A stretch of DNA of 64,000 nucleotides. Source: Peptoniphilus sp. ING2-D1G. GTDB taxonomy: Bacteria > Bacillota > Clostridia > Tissierellales > Peptoniphilaceae. Below the pieces are notes generated by a model. That model had not been told where the DNA came from. It searched no databases and saw only the letters and a program-made list of their open reading frames with translations. The position numbers were made by a program, and so were the translations under genes. Below, piece by piece: positions 14,614 through 23,252 of this stretch. The stretch covers positions 1,302,001-1,366,000 of the forward strand of contig LM997412.1 of assembly GCA_000952975.1 (NCBI GenBank), given 5' to 3'. The stretch's first letter is position 1. Each line of letters begins with the position of its first letter.

Positions 14614-17109
14614 TTAAGATATGAACAAATTCATATTTGAGTTGTCACTGTCATTTAGCATAGATGCCACACCGCCAATTTGCACGCCATCTATTAATTC
14701 TTCCTTAGTCAACCCCATTATATCCATGGTCATTTGACATGCCGTAAGTTCAACTCCCATATCCATGGCTTGTTGTATAAGCTCTTCCAAGCTTGTTATG
14801 CCCTTGGTTTTCATTACGGAACGAATCATTGATGCTCCAGCTCCTAAGAAATTCATCTTGGAAAGCCCAAGCTTCTTTGAACTCTTCGGAAGCATTCCTG
14901 AGAACATTCTGCTCATAAAATCCTTTTTTACCGGTTCAGGATTTTCTTTTCTCAATATACTAAGTCCCCAAAATGTGAAGAACATATGGACTTTATTGCC
15001 CATTGAAGCTGCTCCTGTTGCAATTATAAAAGCCGCAATTGCTTTATCCAGATCTCCGTCAAAGACAATCATGGTTTTTTCCTTTACAGGTGTCGGTTCA
15101 CAGCAGGTTATTTGTTCATTTCCCACTGAAGTGTCGCATTTATTTTGAGTTTTTTCATTCCCTTTTTTTATTCGGGCAGTAAATTGCCCTTTGCCTTCGC
15201 CCTTTGAAATAAGAGTATTTGAAGTGTTTTCGCACCAGCTGGCAATATCTCTTGCAAATCCCGGGTCTGTTGCCGTGATGTCCAATATGTCCCCGTCATT
15301 TAAAGCTTCCATGGCTTTTGAAACTTGAACTATAGGTCCCGGACAACTCATTCCACAAACGTTGAGCACTTCTATTTTATTCTCTACAACAGATTTTTGG
15401 GATTCTCCTTCTTGTTTTAATATCCTGTCTTGTGCGGTATTCATGTTTGATGCCACAGGCACATCTTCTTCCCAATCCATGACAGTTCTGTAGCCTCCGA
15501 TTAAGTTGGAGGCATTATAGCCTCTTTGTTTTAATATTCTCTCGGCTATATATCCGCGAAGTCCTACTGAGCAATATACGAGATAATTTTCCTCCTTAGA
15601 AAGTTCTCCAAGGCGATCTCTAAGCTCCGTTAATGGTATATGAACAGCCCCGGGGAGAAGCCCTGAAATTATTTCGGGGTTTTCACGAATATCCAAAAAC
15701 TTATATTCATCGGGGTTTTCTTTCCATTCACGATACAGCACCGGTGTAGTCATTTCATCAAGTATATTGCATGCCACATAGCCTGCAAAATTAACAGGAT
15801 CCTTGGCGCTGGAATAGGGTGGAGCATAGGCAAGTTCCAATTGACTTAAATCATCTACAGTTCCATGGAAGTGAATTGCCGATGCGATTACATCGATCCT
15901 CTTATCTACTCCATCATATCCAACTATTTGAGCGCCAAGAACTTTTCTGTCCCTTCCGAAAATCAATTTGATTGTCATGGGAACGGCCCCCGGATAATAT
16001 CCGGCATGGCTCATTGGATGTATGATTGCCACATAGTAGTCTTCCTTGTATTTTTTGCCCTTTCTCGCTAAAGCTTTTTCATTTGCACCTACAGTTGCCA
16101 CCGTCAAATCAAAGATTTTTGCAACACTTGTTCCCATGGTTCCACTGTATGCTTCCTTGCCTTTCCCGAGAATGTTTGCTGCGACTGATCTTCCTTGTTT
16201 ATTTGCAGGTCCTGCAAGGGGAACCATCGTTTCACCTCCCAGAACGAAATCTTGTACTCCTACCACATCTCCTACTGCATAAATATAAGGATCCGATGTT
16301 TGTTGAAATTCATCTACGCGAATTCCTCGGCGTTCATTTATCTCAAGTCCTGCCTCTACCGCCAATTCATTTTGCGGTCTGACACCTATTGACAATAAAA
16401 TTATATCAGCCTCTATGGTTTCTCCATTGTTTAACAGAAGGGTCTTTCCATTGTCCTTTGTACCTTGAAAACCCACTTCAAGACGTAAATCCACGCCCTT
16501 TGTCCTCATGTGATTTTCCACCAGCTTTGCCATGTCCTTATCAAGGGGTGGCATTACCTGTGGCGCCATTTCAACAACGGTCACGTGCATTCCGCGCTCT
16601 ACCAGGTTTTCCGCCATTTCCAACCCTATAAATCCCCCTCCCACTACTACCGCTTTTTGAGGATGTTTTTTATCTATATAAGAATAAATTGCATCCACAT
16701 CGGGAATGGTCCAAAGAGTGAACACATTTTCCGCATCTATTCCTTCCACCGGTGGAACAAAGGGTTTTGAGCCTGTTGAAAGAAGAAGTTTATCATAACT
16801 TTCTTCGTATTCTTTTCCGGTTTTTAAATCTTTTACAGTTACGGTTTTTTTGTCTTTGTTTATTTTCAATACTTGATTTTCCGTACGAATGTCGATTCCG
16901 TACTTCGCTTCAATTTCTTCAGCGGTAGTTACAAATAAAGCCTCTCTTCTGCTTATTGCTCCCCCTATGTAGTAGGGCAGACCGCAATTTGCAAAACTTA
17001 CATACTTTCCTTTTTCAAAAAGTATTATCTGTGCATCTTCATCGAGACGACGAAGTCTCGCAATGGCTGTGGCGCCGCCTGCAACCCCTCCGACAACTAA
17101 AATTTTCAT
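14614..17109 (-). CDS. CoA-disulfide reductase/persulfide reductase fused to rhodanese, TusA and DsrE-like domains
   Basis: An 831-residue four-part sulfur protein. First, a pyridine-nucleotide-disulfide oxidoreductase (about residues 1-445) with the FAD loop GGVAGGATAIARLRR and the single redox Cys C42 (FANCGLPYYIGG), typical of CoA-disulfide/CoA-persulfide reductases. Second, a rhodanese domain with VYCSVGLRGY. Third, a TusA-like domain with NVCGMSCPGPI. Fourth, a DsrE/DsrF-like domain that runs to the C-terminus. Such fusions pass sulfane sulfur between domains, reducing polysulfide or CoA-persulfides with NAD(P)H in the cytosol. It overlaps the stop of the ArsR gene upstream by 4 bases, so the regulator and enzyme form one operon. 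Confidence 0.92.
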   Translation of the reverse strand: MKILVVGGVAGGATAIARLRRLDEDAQIILFEKGKYVSFANCGLPYYIGGAISRREALFVTTAEEIEAKYGIDIRTENQVLKINKDKKTVTVKDLKTGKEYEESYDKLLLSTGSKPFVPPVEGIDAENVFTLWTIPDVDAIYSYIDKKHPQKAVVVGGGFIGLEMAENLVERGMHVTVVEMAPQVMPPLDKDMAKLVENHMRTKGVDLRLEVGFQGTKDNGKTLLLNNGETIEADIILLSIGVRPQNELAVEAGLEINERRGIRVDEFQQTSDPYIYAVGDVVGVQDFVLGGETMVPLAGPANKQGRSVAANILGKGKEAYSGTMGTSVAKIFDLTVATVGANEKALARKGKKYKEDYYVAIIHPMSHAGYYPGAVPMTIKLIFGRDRKVLGAQIVGYDGVDKRIDVIASAIHFHGTVDDLSQLELAYAPPYSSAKDPVNFAGYVACNILDEMTTPVLYREWKENPDEYKFLDIRENPEIISGLLPGAVHIPLTELRDRLGELSKEENYLVYCSVGLRGYIAERILKQRGYNASNLIGGYRTVMDWEEDVPVASNMNTAQDRILKQEGESQKSVVENKIEVLNVCGMSCPGPIVQVSKAMEALNDGDILDITATDPGFARDIASWCENTSNTLISKGEGKGQFTARIKKGNEKTQNKCDTSVGNEQITCCEPTPVKEKTMIVFDGDLDKAIAAFIIATGAASMGNKVHMFFTFWGLSILRKENPEPVKKDFMSRMFSGMLPKSSKKLGLSKMNFLGAGASMIRSVMKTKGITSLEELIQQAMDMGVELTACQMTMDIMGLTKEELIDGVQIGGVASMLNDSDNSNMNLFIS

Positions 17110-17417
17110 TTTTCTTCATTACCTCCAAATAAATACTCAACTAACCTGCGAACCTCTTCATTAGTGCAGAAATAATAAACCTGATTGCCGTCCTTTTCAC
17201 TCGTAACAATACCCATATCACGAAGCTTGCTTAAATGTTGTGAAATATTTGATTGAGAAGCATCCATACAGGATACTATCTCCGTGACATTCTTCTCTCC
17301 ATGCAATACCAAGTTTTCTAAAATACACAGCCTGATGGGATGCCCCAAAGCCTTTAGCAAGTCAGCCTTCTCCATCATCTCTTCCCTGTGCTGGGATGAA
17401 ATTTTTTTTAATTCCAT
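17106..17417 (-). CDS. ArsR-family winged-helix regulator (possible sulfur sensor)
   Basis: A 103-residue ArsR/SmtB repressor: LLKALGHPIRLCILENL at the N-terminus, recognition helix SQSNISQHLSKLRDMGIV, then the beta-wing KDGNQVYYFCTN. Cysteines are C31, C50 and C84. The classical ELCVCDL metal site is absent, and with a persulfide-reductase gene directly downstream, a thiol-based polysulfide sensor like SqrR/BigR is more likely (inference). An inverted repeat overlaps its promoter, indicating autoregulation. Start preceded by GAGGAGG. Confidence 0.9.
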   Translation of the reverse strand: MELKKISSQHREEMMEKADLLKALGHPIRLCILENLVLHGEKNVTEIVSCMDASQSNISQHLSKLRDMGIVTSEKDGNQVYYFCTNEEVRRLVEYLFGGNEEK

Positions 17418-17450
17418 TTTAACCTCCTCGAATCTTGGCGATTCAATTTC

Positions 17451-17490
17451 ATATTAGCATTTTATAATATTCTAATATTCTTTGCAATAT
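17451..17490 (-). promoter_or_regulatory. Promoter and inverted-repeat operator of the arsR-CoADR operon
   Basis: Perfect 7-bp inverted repeat ATATTAG-N14-CTAATAT (17451-17457 and 17472-17478). A minus-strand promoter TTGCAA-N17-TAAAAT overlaps it, as expected for repression by the downstream ArsR protein. A second short repeat, GAATC-N5-GATTC, lies nearer the start codon. Confidence 0.6.
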
Positions 17491-17513
17491 TTTTTATCTG
17501 AATTTTTAAAAAT

Positions 17514-17562
17514 TACATAAAAATAAACGATTCTGAAGCATTAAGCCGAAAATCGTTTATTT
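17514..17562 (-). terminator. Terminator of the fatty-acid operon
   Basis: 12-bp stem AAATAAACGATT/AATCGTTTATTT with an 18-base loop (17521-17562), followed on the minus strand by TTTTATG; just after the MarR gene stop. Confidence 0.8.
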
Positions 17563-17564
17563 CA

Positions 17565-18035
17565 TCAGTTATCTTTGTTTAAACCATGTTTGTTTATAAA
17601 GTCCGTTACCTCCGGCATCAATTCATCACTTGTAATTCTAAAAATTTTCTCCAGTATTTTTAATTCTTCTTTTGTAAAGCGTTCTTCCATACGTCTTACA
17701 ACTATATCTATATACTCTTCTTTTATATTGTTATACTTGTAAAACTTTTCTGTAGGCACCAAATAATATTCTCTTTTATCCTCATCCGATTGATGTTTTT
17801 CTATATATCCTTTGTTTACCAACGAGGATATTCTATAGGCCATATTGGGATGAGACAGGTCTAAAAATTCAGTCACATCACTGACACGCGGATTGTTGAG
17901 TATATTTATCACTTCCACAGTGAAAGTCTCCATGGCAGTAAGAGATGCTTCACGATTATTAATTTTTTTAAACATACTTTTATAAAAATTCAACTTGAAT
18001 TTATCATATACCTCATTAAACTTGTCCCTTAACAT
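17565..18035 (-). CDS. MarR-family regulator at the end of the fab operon (FabT-like)
   Basis: A 156-residue MarR winged-helix protein: TVEVINILNNPRVSDVTEFLDLSHPNMAYRISSLVNKGYI covers the recognition helix, then the wing DEDKREYYLVPTEKF and a C-terminal dimer helix. In Firmicutes a MarR protein encoded with fab genes (FabT) represses them, often with acyl-ACP as corepressor. Here it is the last gene, 12 bases after fabZ, so the role is inferred from position. A 14-bp palindrome at the operon promoter (27889-27902) is a candidate target. Confidence 0.85.
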   Translation of the reverse strand: MLRDKFNEVYDKFKLNFYKSMFKKINNREASLTAMETFTVEVINILNNPRVSDVTEFLDLSHPNMAYRISSLVNKGYIEKHQSDEDKREYYLVPTEKFYKYNNIKEEYIDIVVRRMEERFTKEELKILEKIFRITSDELMPEVTDFINKHGLNKDN

Positions 18036-18047
18036 AAAAACCTCTCT

Positions 18048-18470
18048 TTAAATAATTGCAAAGGAAATAACACATTCCATGATTTTTTCGCCTTTTACGA
18101 AAATTTCACCTTCTCCAAATCCTATGTTACCTCTTTTTGATATGATTTTGCAATGTATTTCAAGAAAATCTCCCGGCACTGCCATTTTATAAAATCGCGC
18201 TCTCTTTATTCCCCCAAGTATGGCAAGCTTTTCTTTGTCCTCATTTAAAAGTAAAGCTGTCGCTCCTACTTGAGCCACCGCTTCAATCTGTAAAACTCCG
18301 GGCATAACTGCCTTTGAAGGAAAATGGCCTTGAAAATAAGGTTCGTTTCCACTGACGCATTTTACTCCTATGGCATACTCATCTTTTTTTATATCTTTTA
18401 TTTTGTCTACCATTAAAAATGGATATCTATGCGGTAGTATTTCTTTTATCTCATCTAAACTCAATTCCAT
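18048..18470 (-). CDS. fabZ: 3-hydroxyacyl-ACP dehydratase FabZ
   Basis: A 140-residue hot-dog-fold dehydratase removing water from 3-hydroxyacyl-ACP to give trans-2-enoyl-ACP. Visible signatures: LPHRYPFLMVDKI and GHFPSKAVMPGVLQIEAVAQ with the catalytic His and Glu. AGGAGA stands 8 bases before the ATG at 18470; an earlier in-frame ATG two codons upstream is too close to that site. It starts 2 bases after the fabF stop. Confidence 0.95.
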   Translation of the reverse strand: MELSLDEIKEILPHRYPFLMVDKIKDIKKDEYAIGVKCVSGNEPYFQGHFPSKAVMPGVLQIEAVAQVGATALLLNEDKEKLAILGGIKRARFYKMAVPGDFLEIHCKIISKRGNIGFGEGEIFVKGEKIMECVISFAII

Positions 18471-18472
18471 AA

Positions 18473-19696
18473 TCATATTCTCCTAATGGCTATAGTTGCG
18501 TTATGCCCTCCAAATCCCAAAGAATTTTTCAAAAAACAATTTATGTCATATTTTTCTATTTTTGTTACAAAGTTTAAATCGCATTCAGGATCAAATTTTT
18601 CATAATTTATAAGAGTTGGCAGCGTTTCGTTTTTCATTGCAATTAAAGTCATCATTATTTCAGCTGAACCTGATGCTCCCAACATATGACCTATTTGAGA
18701 CTTACAAGAAGAAACCGATACATTTTTTGACCCTTTGAATACCTCATTTATATACCTTGATTCAGTAGCGTCATTTGCTACGGTGGATGTTCCATGAGCG
18801 TTGATGTAGTCCACATCTTCAGGATTAAGTTCTCCTTCTCTCATAGCATCTGTCATCGCAAGTTTTGCATACTCACCTCCGGGGTAAGGTGCCGTGATGT
18901 GGTATGCATCACAATTTGCTCCATAGCCGATAATTTCTCCATAAATATAGGCTCCTCTTTCTTTTGCTCTTTGATATTCTTCCAATATCAATATGGCGCT
19001 TCCTTCTCCCATGACGAATCCGCTTCTCTCCATATCGAAAGGAATCGAGGCTCTATTTTTATTTTCAGACAAACTGAGAGCTTTCATTGAAGTAAAACCT
19101 CCTATTCCCAGTTCAGTTATGCTCGCTTCACTTCCTCCTGCTAAAATTATGTCACTATATCCGTGTTTTATTGCGCGATATGCTTCTCCTATGGCATTTG
19201 TCGCCCCTGCACATGCCGTCACAGGACAAATACAAGGTCCATGAGTTCCCAAATCCATCGCTATGTTCGCTGCTGTTAAATTGGAAATCGCCATGGGAAT
19301 AAAGTAGGGGGATAGTTTGTCATATCCCTTATTCTGCCCACGTTCAGCTTCTCGTTGAATAGTCATAAGTCCACCGATACCGGAAGAGACATATACTCCT
19401 GTTCTTACATTATTTATTTCTTCTTTTGTAAGCCCTGAATCTTCGACAGCTTTTCTGGCTGCAACTATACCGAAGACGTTTACTCTATCCAATCTTCGCA
19501 AGGATTTTTTGTCAAAATAATCTTCTTCTTTAAAGTTTTTTACTTCCGCTGCAAGTTTTACCTGCATTTCCGATGTATCATAGTGTGTTATTTCATCTAT
19601 TGCGCAGCTTCTCTTTATTATATTTTCTAAAATCTCTTCCTTTGTGGAGCCGATGGGAGTAACTCCTCCAAGCCCTGTGATTACCACACGTCTCAT
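18473..19696 (-). CDS. fabF: 3-oxoacyl-ACP synthase II FabF
   Basis: A 407-residue elongation condensing enzyme. The Cys-His-His triad is C162 (VTACAGATNAIGEA), H301 (NAHGTST) and H337 (SQIGHMLGASG). It condenses malonyl-ACP with acyl-ACP in the cytosolic type II pathway. Starts MRRVVITGLGGVTPIG; overlaps fabG by 4 bases. Confidence 0.97.
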   Translation of the reverse strand: MRRVVITGLGGVTPIGSTKEEILENIIKRSCAIDEITHYDTSEMQVKLAAEVKNFKEEDYFDKKSLRRLDRVNVFGIVAARKAVEDSGLTKEEINNVRTGVYVSSGIGGLMTIQREAERGQNKGYDKLSPYFIPMAISNLTAANIAMDLGTHGPCICPVTACAGATNAIGEAYRAIKHGYSDIILAGGSEASITELGIGGFTSMKALSLSENKNRASIPFDMERSGFVMGEGSAILILEEYQRAKERGAYIYGEIIGYGANCDAYHITAPYPGGEYAKLAMTDAMREGELNPEDVDYINAHGTSTVANDATESRYINEVFKGSKNVSVSSCKSQIGHMLGASGSAEIMMTLIAMKNETLPTLINYEKFDPECDLNFVTKIEKYDINCFLKNSLGFGGHNATIAIRRI

Positions 19697-20433
19697 ATAC
19701 TCATACCTCCATCCACTACAAAAACTTGTCCGGTTATATATCCGGCTTTTTCCGAAGCCAAAAACGCTATTGTACTTGCAACATCCTCAGGATTTCCTAT
19801 TCTGCCCAAGGGAATCTTTTCAAGCAAATTGCTCTTTGCGTTATCTTGCATATTTTCAATCATCTTGGTGTTGATAAATCCCGGAGCCACTGCATTTACC
19901 AAAATATTTTTAGCGGCAAATTCCTTTGCTAAAGTTTTAGTCAAGCCTACAAGGGCTGCCTTTGAAGCTGAATAGTTAGCCTGTCCTTCATTTCCATGAA
20001 GACCTGATATGGAGCTTATATTTATTATTCTTCCCCATTTTTGTTTAATCATGGGACGAGTTAATATCTTTGATAGATAGAAAGCTCCGTATAGATTGGT
20101 TTCAATCACAGTTCTAAAATCCTCTTCGCTCATTCTGATGGATAGACTGTCCTTAGTGATGCCGGCATTATTTACCAATATATCCACACAATTTACTTTT
20201 TTCAGAACTTCATCAGCCATCATTTTGCATTCTTCATAGTTTGCAAGATTGCAAGTTACAGTCAAAACTTCAGTGCATTCATCAGAAAGTTGAGCTTTTA
20301 ATTTATCAAGAGCTTCTTTATTTGAATTTCCGTGCAAAATTAAATTACAGTTTTGTTTTTTTAATTCATGGGCTGTTGCAGTTCCGATTCCCCCGGTAGC
20401 TCCTGTGATTAAAGCATATCTTTTTTTGTTCAT
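19693..20433 (-). CDS. fabG: 3-oxoacyl-ACP reductase FabG
   Basis: A 246-residue short-chain dehydrogenase that reduces 3-oxoacyl-ACP with NADPH. Cofactor loop TGATGGIG at residues 10-17, VNNAGIT, catalytic Ser in NISSISG, and YSASKAALVG with the catalytic Tyr/Lys. Ends in YITGQVFVVDGGMSI, typical of FabG. Overlaps fabD and fabF by 4 bases each. Confidence 0.96.
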   Translation of the reverse strand: MNKKRYALITGATGGIGTATAHELKKQNCNLILHGNSNKEALDKLKAQLSDECTEVLTVTCNLANYEECKMMADEVLKKVNCVDILVNNAGITKDSLSIRMSEEDFRTVIETNLYGAFYLSKILTRPMIKQKWGRIINISSISGLHGNEGQANYSASKAALVGLTKTLAKEFAAKNILVNAVAPGFINTKMIENMQDNAKSNLLEKIPLGRIGNPEDVASTIAFLASEKAGYITGQVFVVDGGMSI

Positions 20434-21320
20434 ACTTCCTCCAAATTAAATTCATCTATGTTGATTACTTCCGTATTCTTAAAATCTTTTTTTAAAATCG
20501 TGGAAATTGTCTTTCCCGGACCCACCTCGATAAATTGGTCATATCCTGCATTTACCATATTATCAAGGGATTTATAAAGCAACACCGGCGATGTGATTTG
20601 TTCCTTTAAGAGTTTCACCATATCCTGTCCTCTGTACAACTCCCCTGTCAAGTTCGGATAATAGTCCTTTTTTGGTGATTCAAATACTGTATTTTGTAAA
20701 ATTTCTTCATATTTTTCCGCCGCACTTTGCATAAAGGGCGTGTGAAATGCTCCACTTACTTTTAATGGAACTACTCTTATATTTTGTTCCTTCAGGAATT
20801 TTATTAAAGAGTCTACATATTTCAATTCTCCTGCAAGCACTGTTTGGGAAGATGAGTTGATATTTGAAATATAGACATGACCTTTGAAATTTTTATTTAT
20901 TGTATTTTGCAAGACATTTAAATCTGTCTTTAAAACCGCTACCATTTTGCTTTGTATTTCTTTACTCGCCTTGCCCATTGCCGATGCACGTTTTTTCACC
21001 AGTTCCATGGCATTTTTTTCGTCTGTAACTCCTGATGCTACCATTGCACCGTATTCTCCCAAAGACAGACCTAATGTTCCATGAAAATGTATTTTTTCTC
21101 TAATTTTCTTTAAAATGGACAGCTGATAAAAAAGCATAATTGGTTGAAGATTTTCTGTCTGTGACAATTCTTCCATTGTGCCCTTTAAAAGAATGGCCCT
21201 CTGTTTTTCCGTAAGCATTTCAAAAATCTCTATGCTGCTTTTATATTTTTTCAGCAACTCCAGACCCATTTTCTCATATTGTGATCCTTGTCCGCCAAAA
21301 ACTATCGCCCTTTTACCCAT
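20430..21320 (-). CDS. fabD: Malonyl-CoA:ACP transacylase FabD
   Basis: A 296-residue acyltransferase moving malonyl from CoA to ACP. Starts MGKRAIVFGGQGSQ, with the nucleophile elbow GLSLGEYG (S86) and GAFHTPFM carrying the catalytic His. The elbow has Leu where GHSLGE is usual, a mild deviation. ATG at 21320 is preferred over an upstream GTG; it overlaps the end of the preceding gene by 8 bases. Confidence 0.95.
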   Translation of the reverse strand: MGKRAIVFGGQGSQYEKMGLELLKKYKSSIEIFEMLTEKQRAILLKGTMEELSQTENLQPIMLFYQLSILKKIREKIHFHGTLGLSLGEYGAMVASGVTDEKNAMELVKKRASAMGKASKEIQSKMVAVLKTDLNVLQNTINKNFKGHVYISNINSSSQTVLAGELKYVDSLIKFLKEQNIRVVPLKVSGAFHTPFMQSAAEKYEEILQNTVFESPKKDYYPNLTGELYRGQDMVKLLKEQITSPVLLYKSLDNMVNAGYDQFIEVGPGKTISTILKKDFKNTEVINIDEFNLEEV

Positions 21321-22359
21321 GAAATTCACTTCCCAACAAAGTTTTTAAATACTCTTCCACTCTCACTATTTCATCTATATCTTCAATATCGGTCCCCGAG
21401 AAGTATAATCCACTTTCAAATTTTCCTTTTACTGCATTGATAAGAGCATCGCTTATACAGTAGGGTGTAGTGGATGGTGTACAAGTGCTTATGCAATTAA
21501 TACAATGCGTAGACGCGATTCTGTGTCTTCTTACCTCTTCTATAAATTCATTTCTTATTCCTCTTGCATTCATTCCCACAGGGCTTATGAGTATTTCCAC
21601 AGGATACTTCCTTTTGTTTTTCAATAGCCTTTTTTTCGCTTCAACATCTAAATTGGATTCTTCTGTAAATAAAAATCTCGTACCTATCTGTACTCCATCT
21701 GCTCCTCTTTCAAGAGCTTTTTTAAAATTTTCCCTTTTACCGAATCCTCCACCTACAAATACAGGTATGTGATTTTTTTCAAAATCAGATTTCACTTTTA
21801 TGACTTCCTTCAATTCATCAAGTATATCAACATCCAAATTTTCTTTTTTAAATCCAAGATGTCCTCCTGCCTTGGGGCCTTCAAGTACTATGAAATCCGG
21901 TAATCTTTTTTCATTTTTCCACCAACGCTTAGCAATGAGTTTAAGAGCTCTGCTCGATGAAACTATAGGAGCAATTATTTTGCTTTCATCTATGTACTTA
22001 GGCATTTCCATGGGAAGTCCCGCTCCTATCACCACCCCATCTATATCCGTACCGTTTATGAATTCCAGGTATTCTTCAAGGTGATTGACTACATTCATTA
22101 TGTTTACGAGAATTATTCCCTTATCTTCGGATTTTTTTCTTGCAATCTCAATTTCCTTTAAAAAAGCCCTTTTGTTTGCTTCTATTGAATTTTTTAAAAA
22201 ATCCGGCTCTCTGTAGCCGATGTTGACAAAGGATATCGTACCCATGCCGCCGAAGAAGGCCACGGTTCCTGCCAGTCTTCCTAAGGAAATTCCCACTCCC
22301 ATTCCACCTTGCACCACAGGAATGGACATCTTCTTATTCTTAATAGCTATTGTATTCAT
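21313..22359 (-). CDS. Nitronate monooxygenase/FabK-like flavoprotein with C-terminal Cys motif
   Basis: A 348-residue TIM-barrel FMN protein of the NMO/FabK family: PVVQGGMGVGISLGRLAG at the N-terminus, VIGAGLP, VLEGPKAGGHLG and FVGGGFGKREN...GADGVQIGTRF for flavin binding. Unlike FabK it has a Cys-rich C-terminal stretch (HCINCISTCTPSTTPYC) that could bind metal or a cluster. It lies inside the fab operon between the split fabK and fabD, overlapping fabK by 20 bases. It might help or replace the enoyl-ACP reductase, or act on nitro-compounds; family members from clostridia are annotated only as nitronate monooxygenase. Start ATG at 22359 follows GAAAGG. Confidence 0.85.
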   Translation of the reverse strand: MNTIAIKNKKMSIPVVQGGMGVGISLGRLAGTVAFFGGMGTISFVNIGYREPDFLKNSIEANKRAFLKEIEIARKKSEDKGIILVNIMNVVNHLEEYLEFINGTDIDGVVIGAGLPMEMPKYIDESKIIAPIVSSSRALKLIAKRWWKNEKRLPDFIVLEGPKAGGHLGFKKENLDVDILDELKEVIKVKSDFEKNHIPVFVGGGFGKRENFKKALERGADGVQIGTRFLFTEESNLDVEAKKRLLKNKRKYPVEILISPVGMNARGIRNEFIEEVRRHRIASTHCINCISTCTPSTTPYCISDALINAVKGKFESGLYFSGTDIEDIDEIVRVEEYLKTLLGSEFHG

Positions 22360-23247
22360 CCATAAGCCTTTCAATAAAATCTTTTACCGGAACAATTTCA
22401 TCAAATTGCCCTGCGGTGTATCCCGCCATCAACGAACCTTCTTTAATATCTCCTTCAGCTACGGCTTTTTTTAATCTTCCGACGGTGAATTTTTCCAATT
22501 CTTCCAAATTGGAATCCTCTTTTTCTAATTTTTTATACTCACGTGTCATGTTGTTTTTTAAAAGTCGAATGGGAAGTCCTCTTTTATGACCTATTGTGGT
22601 TATCTTTGAAGCATTGGATTTTAACAGAATGTCTTTATAATTTTTGTGAATTGGACATTCCTCTGTAAAAAGAAAGCCCGTACCTATCTGCACACCCGAA
22701 GCTCCAAGTATTTCTGCCGCCTTCATTTGAGATGCAGAACTATACCTCCTGCAGCTATAATTGGATGCGTGGAAGCTTCTCTTACCTGAGGAATTAAAAC
22801 CATAGTGGGCATATCTCCAATATGTCCTCCTGCTTCCATTCCTTCCGCAATAAAGGCTGTTATATCCTTTTTATCTAAATATTGCGCCTGAGATGGAGAT
22901 GAAACCAAGGGAAGCACCAATATCCCATTATCTCTTAAAATTTTCAAGTATTTTCCCGGGTATCCGGCTCCTACACTCACAATTTTTACGTCATTTCTGA
23001 TAATGACATTTACCATATCTTCGATTCGCGGATTTAACATAAATAAATTTACGGAAAAAGGCTTGGATGTTTTTGATTTACAGATTTTTATTTCTTCTTC
23101 CAACCTCTCAGGCTTCATCGCCCCGGATCCTATAGTCCCCAAAGCTCCCGCTTCAGATACGGCCGCTGCAAAAGTTCCTGTTGCGATGTGTGCCATTCCC
23201 CCTTGAATTATCGGATACTTTATATTTAAAATTTCGTTAATATTCAT
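22340..23247 (-). pseudogene. fabK: Enoyl-ACP reductase II FabK, split by a one-base frameshift
   Basis: Two abutting readings together make one FabK of about 303 residues. The first part (23247-22723, 174 aa from MNINEILNIKYP) has PIIQGGMAHIATG, VSVGAGYPG and AEGMEAGGHIGD, and runs off after IIAAGGIV into LHLK-stop. The second (22726-22340, 128 aa) resumes MKAAEILGASGVQIGTGFL. Adding one T near 22738 restores IVSASQMKAAEILG, an unbroken family consensus. So this is a recent single-base loss or a sequencing error. The stop and the second ATG overlap (ATGA), so coupled translation into two chains is conceivable. FabK reduces enoyl-ACP using FMN and NAD(P)H, an essential step unless fatty acids are imported. 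Confidence 0.85.
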
Positions 23248-23252
23248 AATAA

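Noticed and set aside
22723..22745. Programmed ribosomal frameshift in fabK
   Set aside because: No slippery heptamer or downstream stimulatory structure is visible, and FabK is not known to use recoding. A point deletion or read error is simpler.
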